From NCBI GenBank assembly GCA_027578815.1, contig JANBTH010000016.1:1-64000 (forward strand): a DNA stretch of 64,000 nucleotides. The letters are read 5' to 3'. The notes below the pieces were generated by a model. The model did not search any database. It was given only the letters and a program-made list of their open reading frames with translations, and was not told where the DNA came from. Below are positions 28,529-38,078 of this stretch, piece by piece. This DNA is from Coemansia sp. RSA 1804. Its lineage: Eukaryota > Kickxellomycota > Kickxellomycetes > Kickxellales > Kickxellaceae. The first letter of the stretch is position 1. The number at the start of each line of letters is the position of its first letter. Position numbers and translations under genes: made by a program.

Positions 28529-30451
28529 CTATCTTCTTCTCTGGTGAAGATAAAGCCATAGAGCTAGTGCCACAGCTACCAGAATCAGAAGCACAAGTAG
28601 CGCAATAGCCCACAATGGCATTCCGCTGGTTTCCTTCTGGCTGGCTGCTATGCTGCCAGTACTTTCTATACCCTCGTCACTTTTATTGCTGGTTGGAACT
28701 GCAGGGTATTCGCTGGATCCCACTGCTGTTGGTGTTTCGCTTGACTCACTTGCAGGTAGTATTACATCCGCTGTTGATACCACAGTGTCAGTGGTGTAAA
28801 GTGTAATAAACTCATAGTCTGTAAACGTTGCCGTGCTTACTGAGGTAAACACAGCTCCAGACTCTGTAACCGTATTAGTTATATATACCGTGCTTGCATC
28901 CAATGACACGGTCTCCGTAGCAAACACCGCATCACAACTGGCTGGATCAACCACAGAGATATCTCCAGTAGCAGACAAATTATTGTAAGCTGTTTTGGTG
29001 ACTGTTACAACCTCACCGTTACCAACAGTCAGTATAGACACATCGGTAACAGAAATAATAACCGGTGATATAATGCTATTTGTCGCTTCAATCACAGTTG
29101 GAACAAGCTCTGTGGCAGTTACCGTTACAATACTCAGCTCAACAGTTGTCAATGTAACCATCACCGTCGATGTTTTCAGCAGCACCGATGTCTCCGAAAC
29201 ATAATCTGTAACGTCAATTGTTGTTGTTTCTGGGATTGTAGTGGTCACCGAATTGATTTCTGTTGATGATTGCACGTATGTTGAGCTGTAAATATCGGTT
29301 TCAATTATTGTAGACAGAACAATACTGGTAACCATTTCATCCTCTTCTTCTTGCTTGCTTACGATTGCACTTACCAGTGGATCCTCTTGCCGAATGGCTG
29401 ATGCGAGATCACTGACTGTAGATCTGGTGCTTTCTAAAAGGTTGGGAGATGATGGCGGCGGCGGATTCAGAGTATAGTTTCCCATCAGCACAGCGCCAGC
29501 AACATTTTCTGTAGGTTCTCTCATTTTGTAATCAATGTCTGTTGGTCCTACGTATCCATTACCTGTCTGCGTGTTGTATGTCTGAACCGACCCAACAGCA
29601 ACGCTTTTGATCCATGGAATATAGTTGCGGAGAATAACGTAGTAATTGTATATCCTGCCATCACCACAGTACCCTTCATCACTGTAGACCACGCTATGGC
29701 TAAAAAGCGCACACAAAAGAAGCCCCTGGCCCTCTACTGGACTATACACCGATCCATATGGCGCCATGCAGCTTGAATCAACGTATGATTTGAGCGTGGC
29801 GGAATTGCAGATAAAGTCCGAAGGGTTTAGCGAATAGATTGCAGACGCTTCAGAGCATGCACTGACATCCTGGTCAGCCGGCTTTGCCGTAGTTGTAGCC
29901 GGAAGATTAAACTCAAACCCCTTTGGCGAGCCGTTAATCAGGCTGCGGTGGTGGAACACATTGTAATCCCAGTCTTCTATCCTGTCTGAAAACCCCTTCA
30001 GAATACTCACTGCGGGAATCATCGATATCTGGAGAACAGCAATATTGTTTGCAAACGTCTCTGGATTGTAGTCGGGATGTGGCTTAATATGGTTGACATT
30101 AAATAACCTAGGTACTTCTAGCTGGAGATTTGGCGATACCACCACCGAGTACTTTACGTTCTCGTTCACGTTGCCCACAACATAATCGATGCAGCTAGCA
30201 GCGACAATGCCTGTATTTTCGTTGCTTATTGCTACCTCGCAGTACGTCTGCGCACTGTTCTTATATAGTATTCCTGTAATAACAGTTGACAGGGTGGTGC
30301 TTGGGTCTAATATTAGGCCAGGAATTAGAGCAATAGGAACGGGGCTACGCGCATGCAATGTCTGGTTTGCTACTTGCACATTGCTGGTTTGTGCGTATGC
30401 GATATTAAAAAACACTGCAATTAACAAAACTAGAATATTCAGAGGCCTCAT
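28529..30451 (-). CDS. Catalytically dead trypsin-like (S1) membrane protein, paralogue A
   Basis: 640 residues from the ATG at 30449-30451. Signal peptide 1-20. Residues about 55-285 follow the chymotrypsin fold: Cys71 and Cys87 bracket the His57 loop, but the His of AAHC is Ser86; HPDYNPETFANNIAVL at 125-140 has Asn in place of Asp102; C228-M-A-P-Y-G-S replaces the CxGDSGG loop, so Ser195 is Tyr232; the final GYC...YNYYVILRNYIPWI matches the closing helix. A long Thr/Val/Ser-rich stalk (about 340-600) and one TM helix at about 608-630 follow, then a very short basic tail and a TAG. Probably a surface protein that binds rather than cleaves. Paralogues lie at 30872, 33986 and 36368. AT-richer than the neighbours. 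Confidence 0.75.
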   Translation of the reverse strand: MRPLNILVLLIAVFFNIAYAQTSNVQVANQTLHARSPVPIALIPGLILDPSTTLSTVITGILYKNSAQTYCEVAISNENTGIVAASCIDYVVGNVNENVKYSVVVSPNLQLEVPRLFNVNHIKPHPDYNPETFANNIAVLQISMIPAVSILKGFSDRIEDWDYNVFHHRSLINGSPKGFEFNLPATTTAKPADQDVSACSEASAIYSLNPSDFICNSATLKSYVDSSCMAPYGSVYSPVEGQGLLLCALFSHSVVYSDEGYCGDGRIYNYYVILRNYIPWIKSVAVGSVQTYNTQTGNGYVGPTDIDYKMREPTENVAGAVLMGNYTLNPPPPSSPNLLESTRSTVSDLASAIRQEDPLVSAIVSKQEEEDEMVTSIVLSTIIETDIYSSTYVQSSTEINSVTTTIPETTTIDVTDYVSETSVLLKTSTVMVTLTTVELSIVTVTATELVPTVIEATNSIISPVIISVTDVSILTVGNGEVVTVTKTAYNNLSATGDISVVDPASCDAVFATETVSLDASTVYITNTVTESGAVFTSVSTATFTDYEFITLYTTDTVVSTADVILPASESSETPTAVGSSEYPAVPTSNKSDEGIESTGSIAASQKETSGMPLWAIALLVLLILVAVALALWLYLHQRRR

Positions 30452-30871
30452 TGCTAATAAAAATAATGGTTGTAGTGTTAGTAGTACCAAATATTAGAGT
30501 TGTCAAGAAAAAATAACAAATAAAAAGTTAAAAATTATGAATAAGCCAGTTTTTGTCTAGAAAATACAAATGGTTTTCCAAGAGCACTGCTAGGAATTTT
30601 AAATAACATTTCTCGTCTTTGTGTATTTCATTATAAACAAGCACATGTGTGCTCTTTTATTTATTGAAATTAGCAGTGTCATTAGCTTTCTTATACCAAA
30701 GGGTTTTATTGTTTTTAACCTAGTACTATTAAAGCACATTGCAATAAAAAGATTAAAAATAAAGAATAAAGACAAAGTCACACACATCATTACCTATAGC
30801 TGCCGCAAGCATTTTTAGTATAAAAAGTAAATAAAGGAATAAAAATGCAATTGACATAATGTAAAAAAAGA
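30452..30871. other. AT-rich intergenic stretch between paralogues A and B
   Basis: 420 bp. It is the promoter of paralogue A and the 3' flank of paralogue B. Small ORFs at 30599-30818 overlap on both strands without features and are not called. Confidence 0.4.
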
Positions 30872-32929
30872 CTAGTATGAATGGGTATCAGCATATTCAG
30901 GCGGCGGGTCTCTCACATTTTTGTGGTTTCCCCAAATCCTATCGTTCAGCCAGTTGATAACACGGAATTTACGCGGAATGAACATTGGCGCACCAAGTGC
31001 AACCATCTCGGCTTGCTCCTTTGCGCGTTGTTTTCTTCTCCTGTAAAGTATGAACCACACGACCAGAGATATCAGGGCAAGAGATAGAAGAACAAGCAAG
31101 GCAATCATCCATGCTGGTATTCCTGTATTTTTTGCCTGATTATCCATATCGCTATCGACGCTTTCGGAGCTGCTTAATTCGCTGGTGACAGTTGGTTGAG
31201 GCTGTGTGCTTGAAAGGCTTTCTGTGGGTGTAGCTGTGGATTCCGTCTCAGTTGACACAACAGTTACTGTAGATACAAATGATTCGGTTGTGTATATCGT
31301 AATAAAATCAAAATCTGTGAATGTTGCCGTAGATGTCGACGTTACAGCAGCTTCTGTCTCTGTCACAACACTTGTTATATAAACTGTAGTTGCTGCTGCG
31401 CTCACGGTTTCTGTAACAGTTGCAGTTTGAGCCTCAATTGTCTGCACACCAGCAGCACCTTCGGATACCACAACTGTGTCGTGCACAGTAACCGTTGTAG
31501 TTTCAACGTTGCCATTACCAACGGTCATAATAGACACATCAGTAACAGAGATAATAAGTGGGGATATAATGCTGTTTGTTGCACCAATTGCCGTGGGAAT
31601 CACTGCGGTTGCCGTTACAGTCATAATGGAGAGTTCAACGGTTGTGCTTGTAACCAGAACAGTTGACGTGGTTTCAATCGTTGATGTAACTAAAATAACA
31701 TCTGTGGTTTCAAGTGTTGTGGTTTCTGAAACTGTGGCTGTTGCAGATTCTGTTTCTGTGACTGAATAAATGTCTGTTGAGCTGACAATGTCGGTTGTTG
31801 TAAAGGTAATCATTTCAGTGCTTACAACATTGTCAACTTCGGACTGCTGGAGAACAGAGTTTACCGCAGATGTTGCAGTGGCTACAGGCACAGCGCTTAC
31901 CATTGTTCCTGCCGTATAGTTTCCAACAACATACACGCCAGAAACCGTGTTTCCCGGATTATCCATCACATACCCTGAATCAGACGCAGCGGCATATGAG
32001 GCTGAGCCACTGATATGATAGGTAGAAACAGTGGCCTGGCTGACGCTTTCTATCCATGGAATATAATTGCGGAGAATGAGATAATAGTTGTAGATGGGGC
32101 CCTTTCCACAGTAGCCAGATGTACCGTATATGGCGCTATGGCTAAACACAGCACCCAGCTGGGCAGGATTAGGATCTGCAACACCATACACCGAGCCATA
32201 TGGAGCAACACAGTTTGTATTCACATATGATGGCACAGTAAGCATGTTGCAAATATAGTTATCCGTGTTTGCTGCGTATATGGCAGATGCGCTGGTGCAT
32301 CCACTGGTGTCATCCGCACCAACATCCACAACGCTGACCTTTGGGTCGTTGAATACATAGGGCATGACGTTGGTCAGACTTCTATGCACAAAAAAGTACT
32401 GCTTCCACTCGGCTGGCCAGTCGGCTATTGCCTTTGTAAAGTCAAAGCCTGGTATTGCCGTAAACTGCATAACCGCAATGTTGTTTGCGTAGGTGTCTGG
32501 GTTATAATCAGGATGGTGGGTCACCTTTGTAGCCTTGTATGCTCCACTCACGCCGCCTTCGGCAGTCCCTGTAGACACAAGAACCGTGTACCCAATATTG
32601 GGATTAACTTCATTGTTCACATAGTCAAAGCAGCTAGCAGCCGCAATGCCAACTGTCTGGCTGCTCATCATGACTTCACAATACGTTTGGCTGTTGTCCT
32701 TGTACAGGATGGCTGTTCTGGCGTTGGTTATTTCTTCTGTTGGGGTATAGATTTTACCAACTCCCCCGCTAGTGACAGTTGCTTGGCGAATGCCCAGCAT
32801 GTTTGGCGAGTCATGCAGCAATTGCATCTGGCCGTTTCCTACAAGCGTAACATTTTTGCTAGAGACAGAAGTACCAGCAGCCGCCACCAGGCTGACAAGA
32901 AAAGATAGACGTGGGGTATATAGCCGCAT
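30872..32929 (-). CDS. Catalytically dead trypsin-like (S1) membrane protein, paralogue B, with PPxY tail
   Basis: 685 residues from the ATG at 32927-32929 (an in-frame upstream extension encodes a second hydrophobic stretch and is less likely). Signal peptide 1-23. S1 domain about 65-300: Cys84 and Cys100 pair around the His loop, where Ser99 replaces the catalytic His; HHPDYNPDTYANNIAVM carries Asn150 for the catalytic Asp; C240-V-A-P-Y-G-S has Tyr244 for the catalytic Ser; YNYYLILRNYIPWI closes the fold. Then about 250 residues of Thr/Val/Glu-rich stalk, a TM helix near residues 602-625 (WMIALLVLLSLALISLVVWF), a basic stop and a tail ending DPPPEYADTHSY. PPxY at 676-679 is a ligand for WW domains such as those of Rsp5/Nedd4 ubiquitin ligases. 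Closest to paralogue A, with which it is in tandem. Confidence 0.78.
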   Translation of the reverse strand: MRLYTPRLSFLVSLVAAAGTSVSSKNVTLVGNGQMQLLHDSPNMLGIRQATVTSGGVGKIYTPTEEITNARTAILYKDNSQTYCEVMMSSQTVGIAAASCFDYVNNEVNPNIGYTVLVSTGTAEGGVSGAYKATKVTHHPDYNPDTYANNIAVMQFTAIPGFDFTKAIADWPAEWKQYFFVHRSLTNVMPYVFNDPKVSVVDVGADDTSGCTSASAIYAANTDNYICNMLTVPSYVNTNCVAPYGSVYGVADPNPAQLGAVFSHSAIYGTSGYCGKGPIYNYYLILRNYIPWIESVSQATVSTYHISGSASYAAASDSGYVMDNPGNTVSGVYVVGNYTAGTMVSAVPVATATSAVNSVLQQSEVDNVVSTEMITFTTTDIVSSTDIYSVTETESATATVSETTTLETTDVILVTSTIETTSTVLVTSTTVELSIMTVTATAVIPTAIGATNSIISPLIISVTDVSIMTVGNGNVETTTVTVHDTVVVSEGAAGVQTIEAQTATVTETVSAAATTVYITSVVTETEAAVTSTSTATFTDFDFITIYTTESFVSTVTVVSTETESTATPTESLSSTQPQPTVTSELSSSESVDSDMDNQAKNTGIPAWMIALLVLLSLALISLVVWFILYRRRKQRAKEQAEMVALGAPMFIPRKFRVINWLNDRIWGNHKNVRDPPPEYADTHSY

Positions 32930-33985
32930 TAATATACAGAATAGAAAGAAATGTAAATCTAGCGGTATAACAATAGAATGTAGAGTAAGGATAAAAAATG
33001 AAATACTAAGAGAACAAGAAAAAACTCGCATTGGATATTGGGTCGGCTAGTCATATTTTTGCCATACGATTAATCAAACTATACACGGGGTAGTCCATTT
33101 AGTGCTTTGTGCTTCCACTTTTAAAAGACAAGATGTCTTAATAAAAACAAAATAATTAAAAGCTGGAATACATGCCTTTTATACAAAGACTGGTCTCTGG
33201 TATTGGTTTTTTTGTTGTTTATGTTTAAAAAATACCAGTAGAATTTATAGCACTTTCAATTTTGTTTGCTTGTATGGGTGTGTTTGGTTTAATAAAAATA
33301 AATGAAACAAACAGATAACAAAGCGGTATTTATTGCTAAACATATGTAATATATTTGTAAATATATTTTAAAATATTATATTAAATTATCTACTTACTTA
33401 ATATACGCATTAAATGAGTATTATAAACAAGACCGTGTAAATAAACATAAAAATTTGCTGTTTATATTACACCCGGTCATAATTTATAATTTTATGTAAT
33501 AGCTCTGCCATGCATGCGAGCACAAATGATAGCTCTCGGATATACATTTTTATTTGTAATGTGTTATTGCTCTGCCTGGCACTACGAAAATACGACAAAT
33601 AAACTCCTTTTACAGGTCATCAGTCTTGGAAGAAAGATAACAAAACAAGTGACCACGATAAACAGCATTGTAATAAGGAAATATTTAATACCTGCTTAAG
33701 GAGAGATTGCAAAGGAAACAGTTTCTTTTGCTATTTCTCAAGCAATTTAAGTGTTAAGTAGACGTGTAAAACACTTCTTTCTATTTCTCATTATGTGGAA
33801 AATATGACGCAACCTAGAAAAAAAGTGTAGAGAAGTTAGATTGGAAGAGACGCTACTTATTATCTTAATAAAAGCCGTGTTAGAATAGAAAGGTTACAGT
33901 GTTGCTTTATCAACTTGTAGTTTTTATGTATTGTTATTATTATTATGATAGGTTGTCGTGCTTAAAACTAATTTTCCTTCTAATA
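32930..33985. other. Divergent intergenic region between the two pairs of pseudoprotease genes
   Basis: About 1.05 kb of AT-rich DNA between paralogue B (-) and paralogue C (+). A short ORF at 33514-33699 has no recognisable feature. Probably a shared or back-to-back promoter region. Confidence 0.4.
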
Positions 33986-35659
33986 ATGCACCTTTATTGT
34001 TTGGTATCACTTTTTATTACACTCGGCAGTTTACGCTATACAAAAGTAGCCGGAGATACATTGGACCACAATCCAACAAAAAATGGTAATGTACAAGAAC
34101 CAGTGGCGGGTTCGGCGGTGTTGAAGCGCGGCGACACTACTTCTTCCTTTAATTCCTTTGTGTCAACCCTTCACGACGGGATTCTAATGCGCAATGGCCA
34201 GCAGACATTCTGCGGCGTCATCCCGTTTACCCAGGAGCATGCGTTTGTGGCAGCCAACTGCTTTGGACCCGGAGCCACAGAGAATGACATTACAAGCGGG
34301 TACCAGGTCATGCTATCGGGGCCTGGGTACGAAACACCAACGCCTATTGGAATAACGGGGGTGGCGATAAACGAGCATTACAATAATAACACGTTTGCAA
34401 ACAACATTGCTATTCTCACACTGGACAATGCAGGCGGACAACAAACGACGACGTTTAAAGCGGAAATAGGCGACCTGCCCTCGGAGTGGCCATACTACTA
34501 TTTTGTGCAACACAGTCTAACGGAAACGCTGGGACAGTGGAACAGTATTGGGACTGCTGGATCAAGCCCAACTGTGAACTTCAACCCATGCACGGAGTCA
34601 TCTTCCCTATTCGACGCAAACAAGGGGGCCCTGATCTGTAGTACGCTGCTGCGCAGGTCGTTTATTCATCTGGAATGCAATACGCCGTACAAGTATGTTG
34701 TCGGGTCAGACAGCCTGAACAACAGCGCCATCATTGCCCTATATAGCTACAGCTCGATTCCAAGCACGGCGGTCAACGGGTTCTGCAGTAACGATGGCGG
34801 GATTATGAACTTTTACACAAACTTGATGAACTACATACCGTGGGCGGAGCGGGTAGCCAACGGGTCGATCCAGCGGTTCCACACTTCCACTGCCAACAAC
34901 AACTACAAGAAAACAAGCGACGCCGAATACTCAATGGCTATGCCTGGACCCAAGGCAGAAAACAACGGCGCCCAGATCTACGGGTTCTACGGAATTGACC
35001 AGAGCATTCTTGGACTGGACAATCTGAACGACAAGAAGAGCACCGGTGTGGAAAACACAGCTGGTGGTCAAGCAGACGAGAGCGGCGGAAACACGGCCTG
35101 CGGCATTGCAAGCACGGTGACGGTGACGGGGTACCAAACAGCGCCAAGTGATGACGCCAATTACGGCACGGCGGCGGACGGCCCGGTGTATCTGTCAGAG
35201 ACAACTGACCCGCTTGGCAATATCGAGACATACACATTTACGCGAGAATCGCAACCCACAAATCCAGCCGATACTGGAAACAACAACAACAACAACGGCG
35301 GCAACTGTAGCGTGGCAACAGCCACGGTATATGTGGATATGGCTGCGATTACCGCCACAGATAACATGTATGACACTCCGGATTACGAAGATGCTGGCGA
35401 TGCGTCAAATGGCAGCGGCAAGCGCACGGGTGGCCTTTCACGCGGGGCGGTGATAGCCATAGTGGTAGTGACGATGTCCGCTGCTGTTTTGGCAGGACTG
35501 GGATACTATGTACTGAGAAGACGGAGAAAGCAGAAGGCGCAAAGGGAGCTGGAACAGGCGGACAATATTGGTCCCGCGTTGGAGCAAGCACAGATCCAGA
35601 TCCAGGCACCCCAGCAGCCATACCATACGCGCTATAACTTTACTAGCTATATTTTTTGA
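33986..35659 (+). CDS. Catalytically dead trypsin-like (S1) membrane protein, paralogue C
   Basis: 557 residues from the ATG at 33986; an in-frame ATG at 33926 would add 20 residues and lengthen the hydrophobic leader. S1-like region about 55-290: Cys76 and Cys92 around the His loop, where the catalytic His is Asn91 (FVAANC); FANNIAILTL has Asn140 for Asp; the Ser loop reads LECNTPYKYV, with Tyr in place of Ser; MNFYTNLMNYIPWAERV closes the fold. A Gly/Asn/Thr-rich stalk (about 340-490) precedes a TM helix (about 492-515, AVIAIVVVTMSAAVLAGLGYYVL), a basic RRRRKQK stop and a Gln/Pro-rich tail of about 35 residues ending YNFTSYIF. No PPxY. The most divergent paralogue in the Ser loop. Function unknown, presumed surface binding. 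Confidence 0.72.
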   Translation: MHLYCLVSLFITLGSLRYTKVAGDTLDHNPTKNGNVQEPVAGSAVLKRGDTTSSFNSFVSTLHDGILMRNGQQTFCGVIPFTQEHAFVAANCFGPGATENDITSGYQVMLSGPGYETPTPIGITGVAINEHYNNNTFANNIAILTLDNAGGQQTTTFKAEIGDLPSEWPYYYFVQHSLTETLGQWNSIGTAGSSPTVNFNPCTESSSLFDANKGALICSTLLRRSFIHLECNTPYKYVVGSDSLNNSAIIALYSYSSIPSTAVNGFCSNDGGIMNFYTNLMNYIPWAERVANGSIQRFHTSTANNNYKKTSDAEYSMAMPGPKAENNGAQIYGFYGIDQSILGLDNLNDKKSTGVENTAGGQADESGGNTACGIASTVTVTGYQTAPSDDANYGTAADGPVYLSETTDPLGNIETYTFTRESQPTNPADTGNNNNNNGGNCSVATATVYVDMAAITATDNMYDTPDYEDAGDASNGSGKRTGGLSRGAVIAIVVVTMSAAVLAGLGYYVLRRRRKQKAQRELEQADNIGPALEQAQIQIQAPQQPYHTRYNFTSYIF

Positions 35660-36367
35660 ATAGAAAAATAGCGAAATGTGCCGGTTAATACATGCAATAA
35701 GGCTTTTTACAGTTATCTTAACCCATGACACATAAAAAAGGGTCAAAAGACAGTCTTTATTTCTTTATTTCTCTTTTCTTTCCTTTTGTGTTTCCCTCTT
35801 TTTAACTCCTTTCTTCTTTAATTTCTTCATTTGCGTTTGTTGATGAAAAAAGGAAACAGCAAAAAAAAGCATTCCGGTCTTTATGGCAATGTAATAAGGA
35901 AAGGAAATCCGTTATAGCAATAAAGGAGGAAATAAGACTTATTTACTTTTTTCCCTCTCATGTATTTGGTCTTTTGCCAATGCTAGCTTTATGGCAATAA
36001 GAAGACCCCGTGTGCTTTTACATTATTTTTTGTAGAATTTTAATTTTCCATCGTTAGTCTCTGTCAGTAAGCAAGAAATAAATGGAAAACTTGTTTAAAG
36101 CGTCAAGAATAAGGTTTTATCTTCTTATATCCTGCTCTCTTTCTTGCGTTTTCCGCACACTTGCATTATCATATCATTATTATTATTACTACAATTATTG
36201 TTAACATTTACCAAGCAATATATCTATATTATTAGCATTGCATTGCCATTGTCTACATTTGCCCATTCAATTATCTATTCATTTATTGTTAGGCACGGCA
36301 GGTTAGTTATTTCGAAAAAGGATAACCTTAATATATCTGTTCCACCCATCTCACACCCTCACCCAAA
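35660..36367. other. Pyrimidine-rich intergenic stretch
   Basis: About 710 bp between paralogues C and D, both on the plus strand. T-rich runs near 35760-35860 and 36120-36200 look like a promoter; no ORF supported. Confidence 0.4.
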
Positions 36368-37876
36368 ATGATTGTTGGCAGAACAGTGGTGGGGCTGATG
36401 GCAGCAGGGCTGTCCACGGCGGTAGCATCGGCGGTTGACATAGGAACCGGAGCCGGAGCTGGAGCTGGAGCCGGAGCAGCAGGGCTGTTCCAGCGCAGCG
36501 CCAACAGCACCAGCGACCTGGACGGATTCAAGGGCGCGCTGCTGCTGAAGAACGGGAGGCAGACATCGTGCGAGGTGGCGCTGATGGACAACAGCTACGG
36601 GTTTGTGGCAGCCAACTGCCTGGACTACCAGTCGAGTACCAGTAACGGGACTACGTTGGACGGGCAGCTGCAGCTCAACCAGACGACGGAGTACACGGTG
36701 ATGGTGTCGCAGGGATTTGTCAGCGCGTTTGCCACGCTGGGAGTCAGCAGGGTGACGCCCAATAAGCAGTACGACCCGGTGTCGTTTGCCAACAACATTG
36801 CGCTGGTCGAGTTCAGCGCAACCAGCAGTGCGGACGCGTTTGTCAACTACATTGCGTCGTGGCGGCCCGAGTGGAGCTCCATGTACTTTGTGCGCAGGAC
36901 GCTCAACACGGCCACCAACGCCAGCTGGACGCAGCCAGCCACGGCGACATCTGCTGCTGACACTGCCGGAGATAGTGCTGGATGTGCGGCGGCCAACACG
37001 CTGTTTGCGCTCAACACGCAGGACCTGCTGTGCAGCACGGCGGTGGTTGCCAACGTATTCAACGCATCGTGCGCAATTCCGTTTGGCTCCGTCTACGGCG
37101 TGGTTGGCGCCAACACCGCGGTGGCCGCGCTGTACAGCCACAGCGCATTAGCGGCGGCTGGCAACGACTCGCAGCCGCAGGCCGAGCCGTTCTGCCGCGG
37201 AGCCACCACGTACAACTACTACATTGTGCTCCAGCACTACGTGCACTGGGCAATGGAGCTGATGGGCCGGAAGGCGCCCGTGTTCCACTCGCATCTTGCC
37301 GAGTACTCGGAGGTCCTCGATCCAAACTACTCGATGGCCGTTCCCTCGCCAAAGTCCGTTGCCGGATACACCGTCTACGGCGGCGACCTGTACAACCTGC
37401 AGCCGCCCGCCGGGTCCCATGGCGAAGAAGAAGGCAAGAAGAAGCTGTCCGGCGGCGCGGTGGCCGGCATCGTGCTGGCGCTGCTTGCGCTGCTTGCGCT
37501 GCTGGCTGGGCTTTTCCTGTGGCGGCGGATGCGCAAGCTCAAGAGCAACAGGGTGCGCAGGTGGTGGTTCTTTGGGCGCTTTGACACCTCCGACGAGAAG
37601 AGAGAGCAGCAGCAGCAGCAGCAGAACAACCAGATGCCGCCCAGGGAGCTCATGGACGACCTCGAGTACGCGCCCCACGCCAGACGCAGCAGGGACAGCT
37701 GGGACGGCGCCGCTGATCTGATGGACCAGAACACCGTGATCGGATCTAGCGACAACACGCCGCCGCATCCGCTGAAGCTCAAGAGCGGCAGCGGCAGTGG
37801 CAGCGACAGCGAGGACGAGAGAAGCCCGAGACACGGCAAGGCTGGCAGTCCGCCATCGTATGCCATCGAGTTCTAA
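36368..37876 (+). CDS. Catalytically dead trypsin-like (S1) membrane protein, paralogue D, with PPxY tail
   Basis: 502 residues from the ATG at 36368. Signal peptide 1-22, then a Gly-Ala repeat (27-38). S1 region about 50-300: Cys68 and Cys84 bracket the His loop, with Asn83 at the His position (FVAANCLDY); FANNIALVEF has Asn143 at the Asp position; NASCAIPFGSVYG puts Phe at the Ser position; TTYNYYIVLQHYVHWAM closes the fold. The stalk is short compared with A and B. TM helix about 358-379 (AGIVLALLALLALLAGLFLW), then RRMRKLK. The cytoplasmic tail of about 120 residues has a Gln run, Ser/Gly/Asp-rich segments and ends GSPPSYAIEF: a PPxY motif at 495-498. Much more GC-rich than A and B, so its codon use matches the housekeeping genes. 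Confidence 0.78.
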   Translation: MIVGRTVVGLMAAGLSTAVASAVDIGTGAGAGAGAGAAGLFQRSANSTSDLDGFKGALLLKNGRQTSCEVALMDNSYGFVAANCLDYQSSTSNGTTLDGQLQLNQTTEYTVMVSQGFVSAFATLGVSRVTPNKQYDPVSFANNIALVEFSATSSADAFVNYIASWRPEWSSMYFVRRTLNTATNASWTQPATATSAADTAGDSAGCAAANTLFALNTQDLLCSTAVVANVFNASCAIPFGSVYGVVGANTAVAALYSHSALAAAGNDSQPQAEPFCRGATTYNYYIVLQHYVHWAMELMGRKAPVFHSHLAEYSEVLDPNYSMAVPSPKSVAGYTVYGGDLYNLQPPAGSHGEEEGKKKLSGGAVAGIVLALLALLALLAGLFLWRRMRKLKSNRVRRWWFFGRFDTSDEKREQQQQQQNNQMPPRELMDDLEYAPHARRSRDSWDGAADLMDQNTVIGSSDNTPPHPLKLKSGSGSGSDSEDERSPRHGKAGSPPSYAIEF

Positions 37877-38078
37877 GACTCGAAGCATCCAGCCCCGCTT
37901 TGCCACTACAGCTTGACTCCATTCTCATTCGCATTCTCACTTCATTATCATTTTATATTTCCAACATCTGACAGAATATATATATTCCACCTTGAAATGC
38001 CAGCCACAGCATCCGTGCCCGCAGGCCGAGAAAGAGAAAGAGAGAAAGAATAAGGAGAGATATGAAATGCGCCTCGCT

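Noticed and set aside
28398..28613. Separate 71-codon minus-strand ORF overlapping the pseudoprotease A tail
   Set aside because: It is in a different frame from the conserved tail; the tail homology to paralogue B lies in the pseudoprotease frame, so this one is a shadow.
33514..33699. Short plus-strand ORF between the pseudoprotease pairs
   Set aside because: 61 codons with no domain, and AT-rich base composition identical to the spacer.
28529..37876. Active trypsin-family proteases
   Set aside because: All three catalytic positions are replaced in each of the four copies, so I do not call them proteases.
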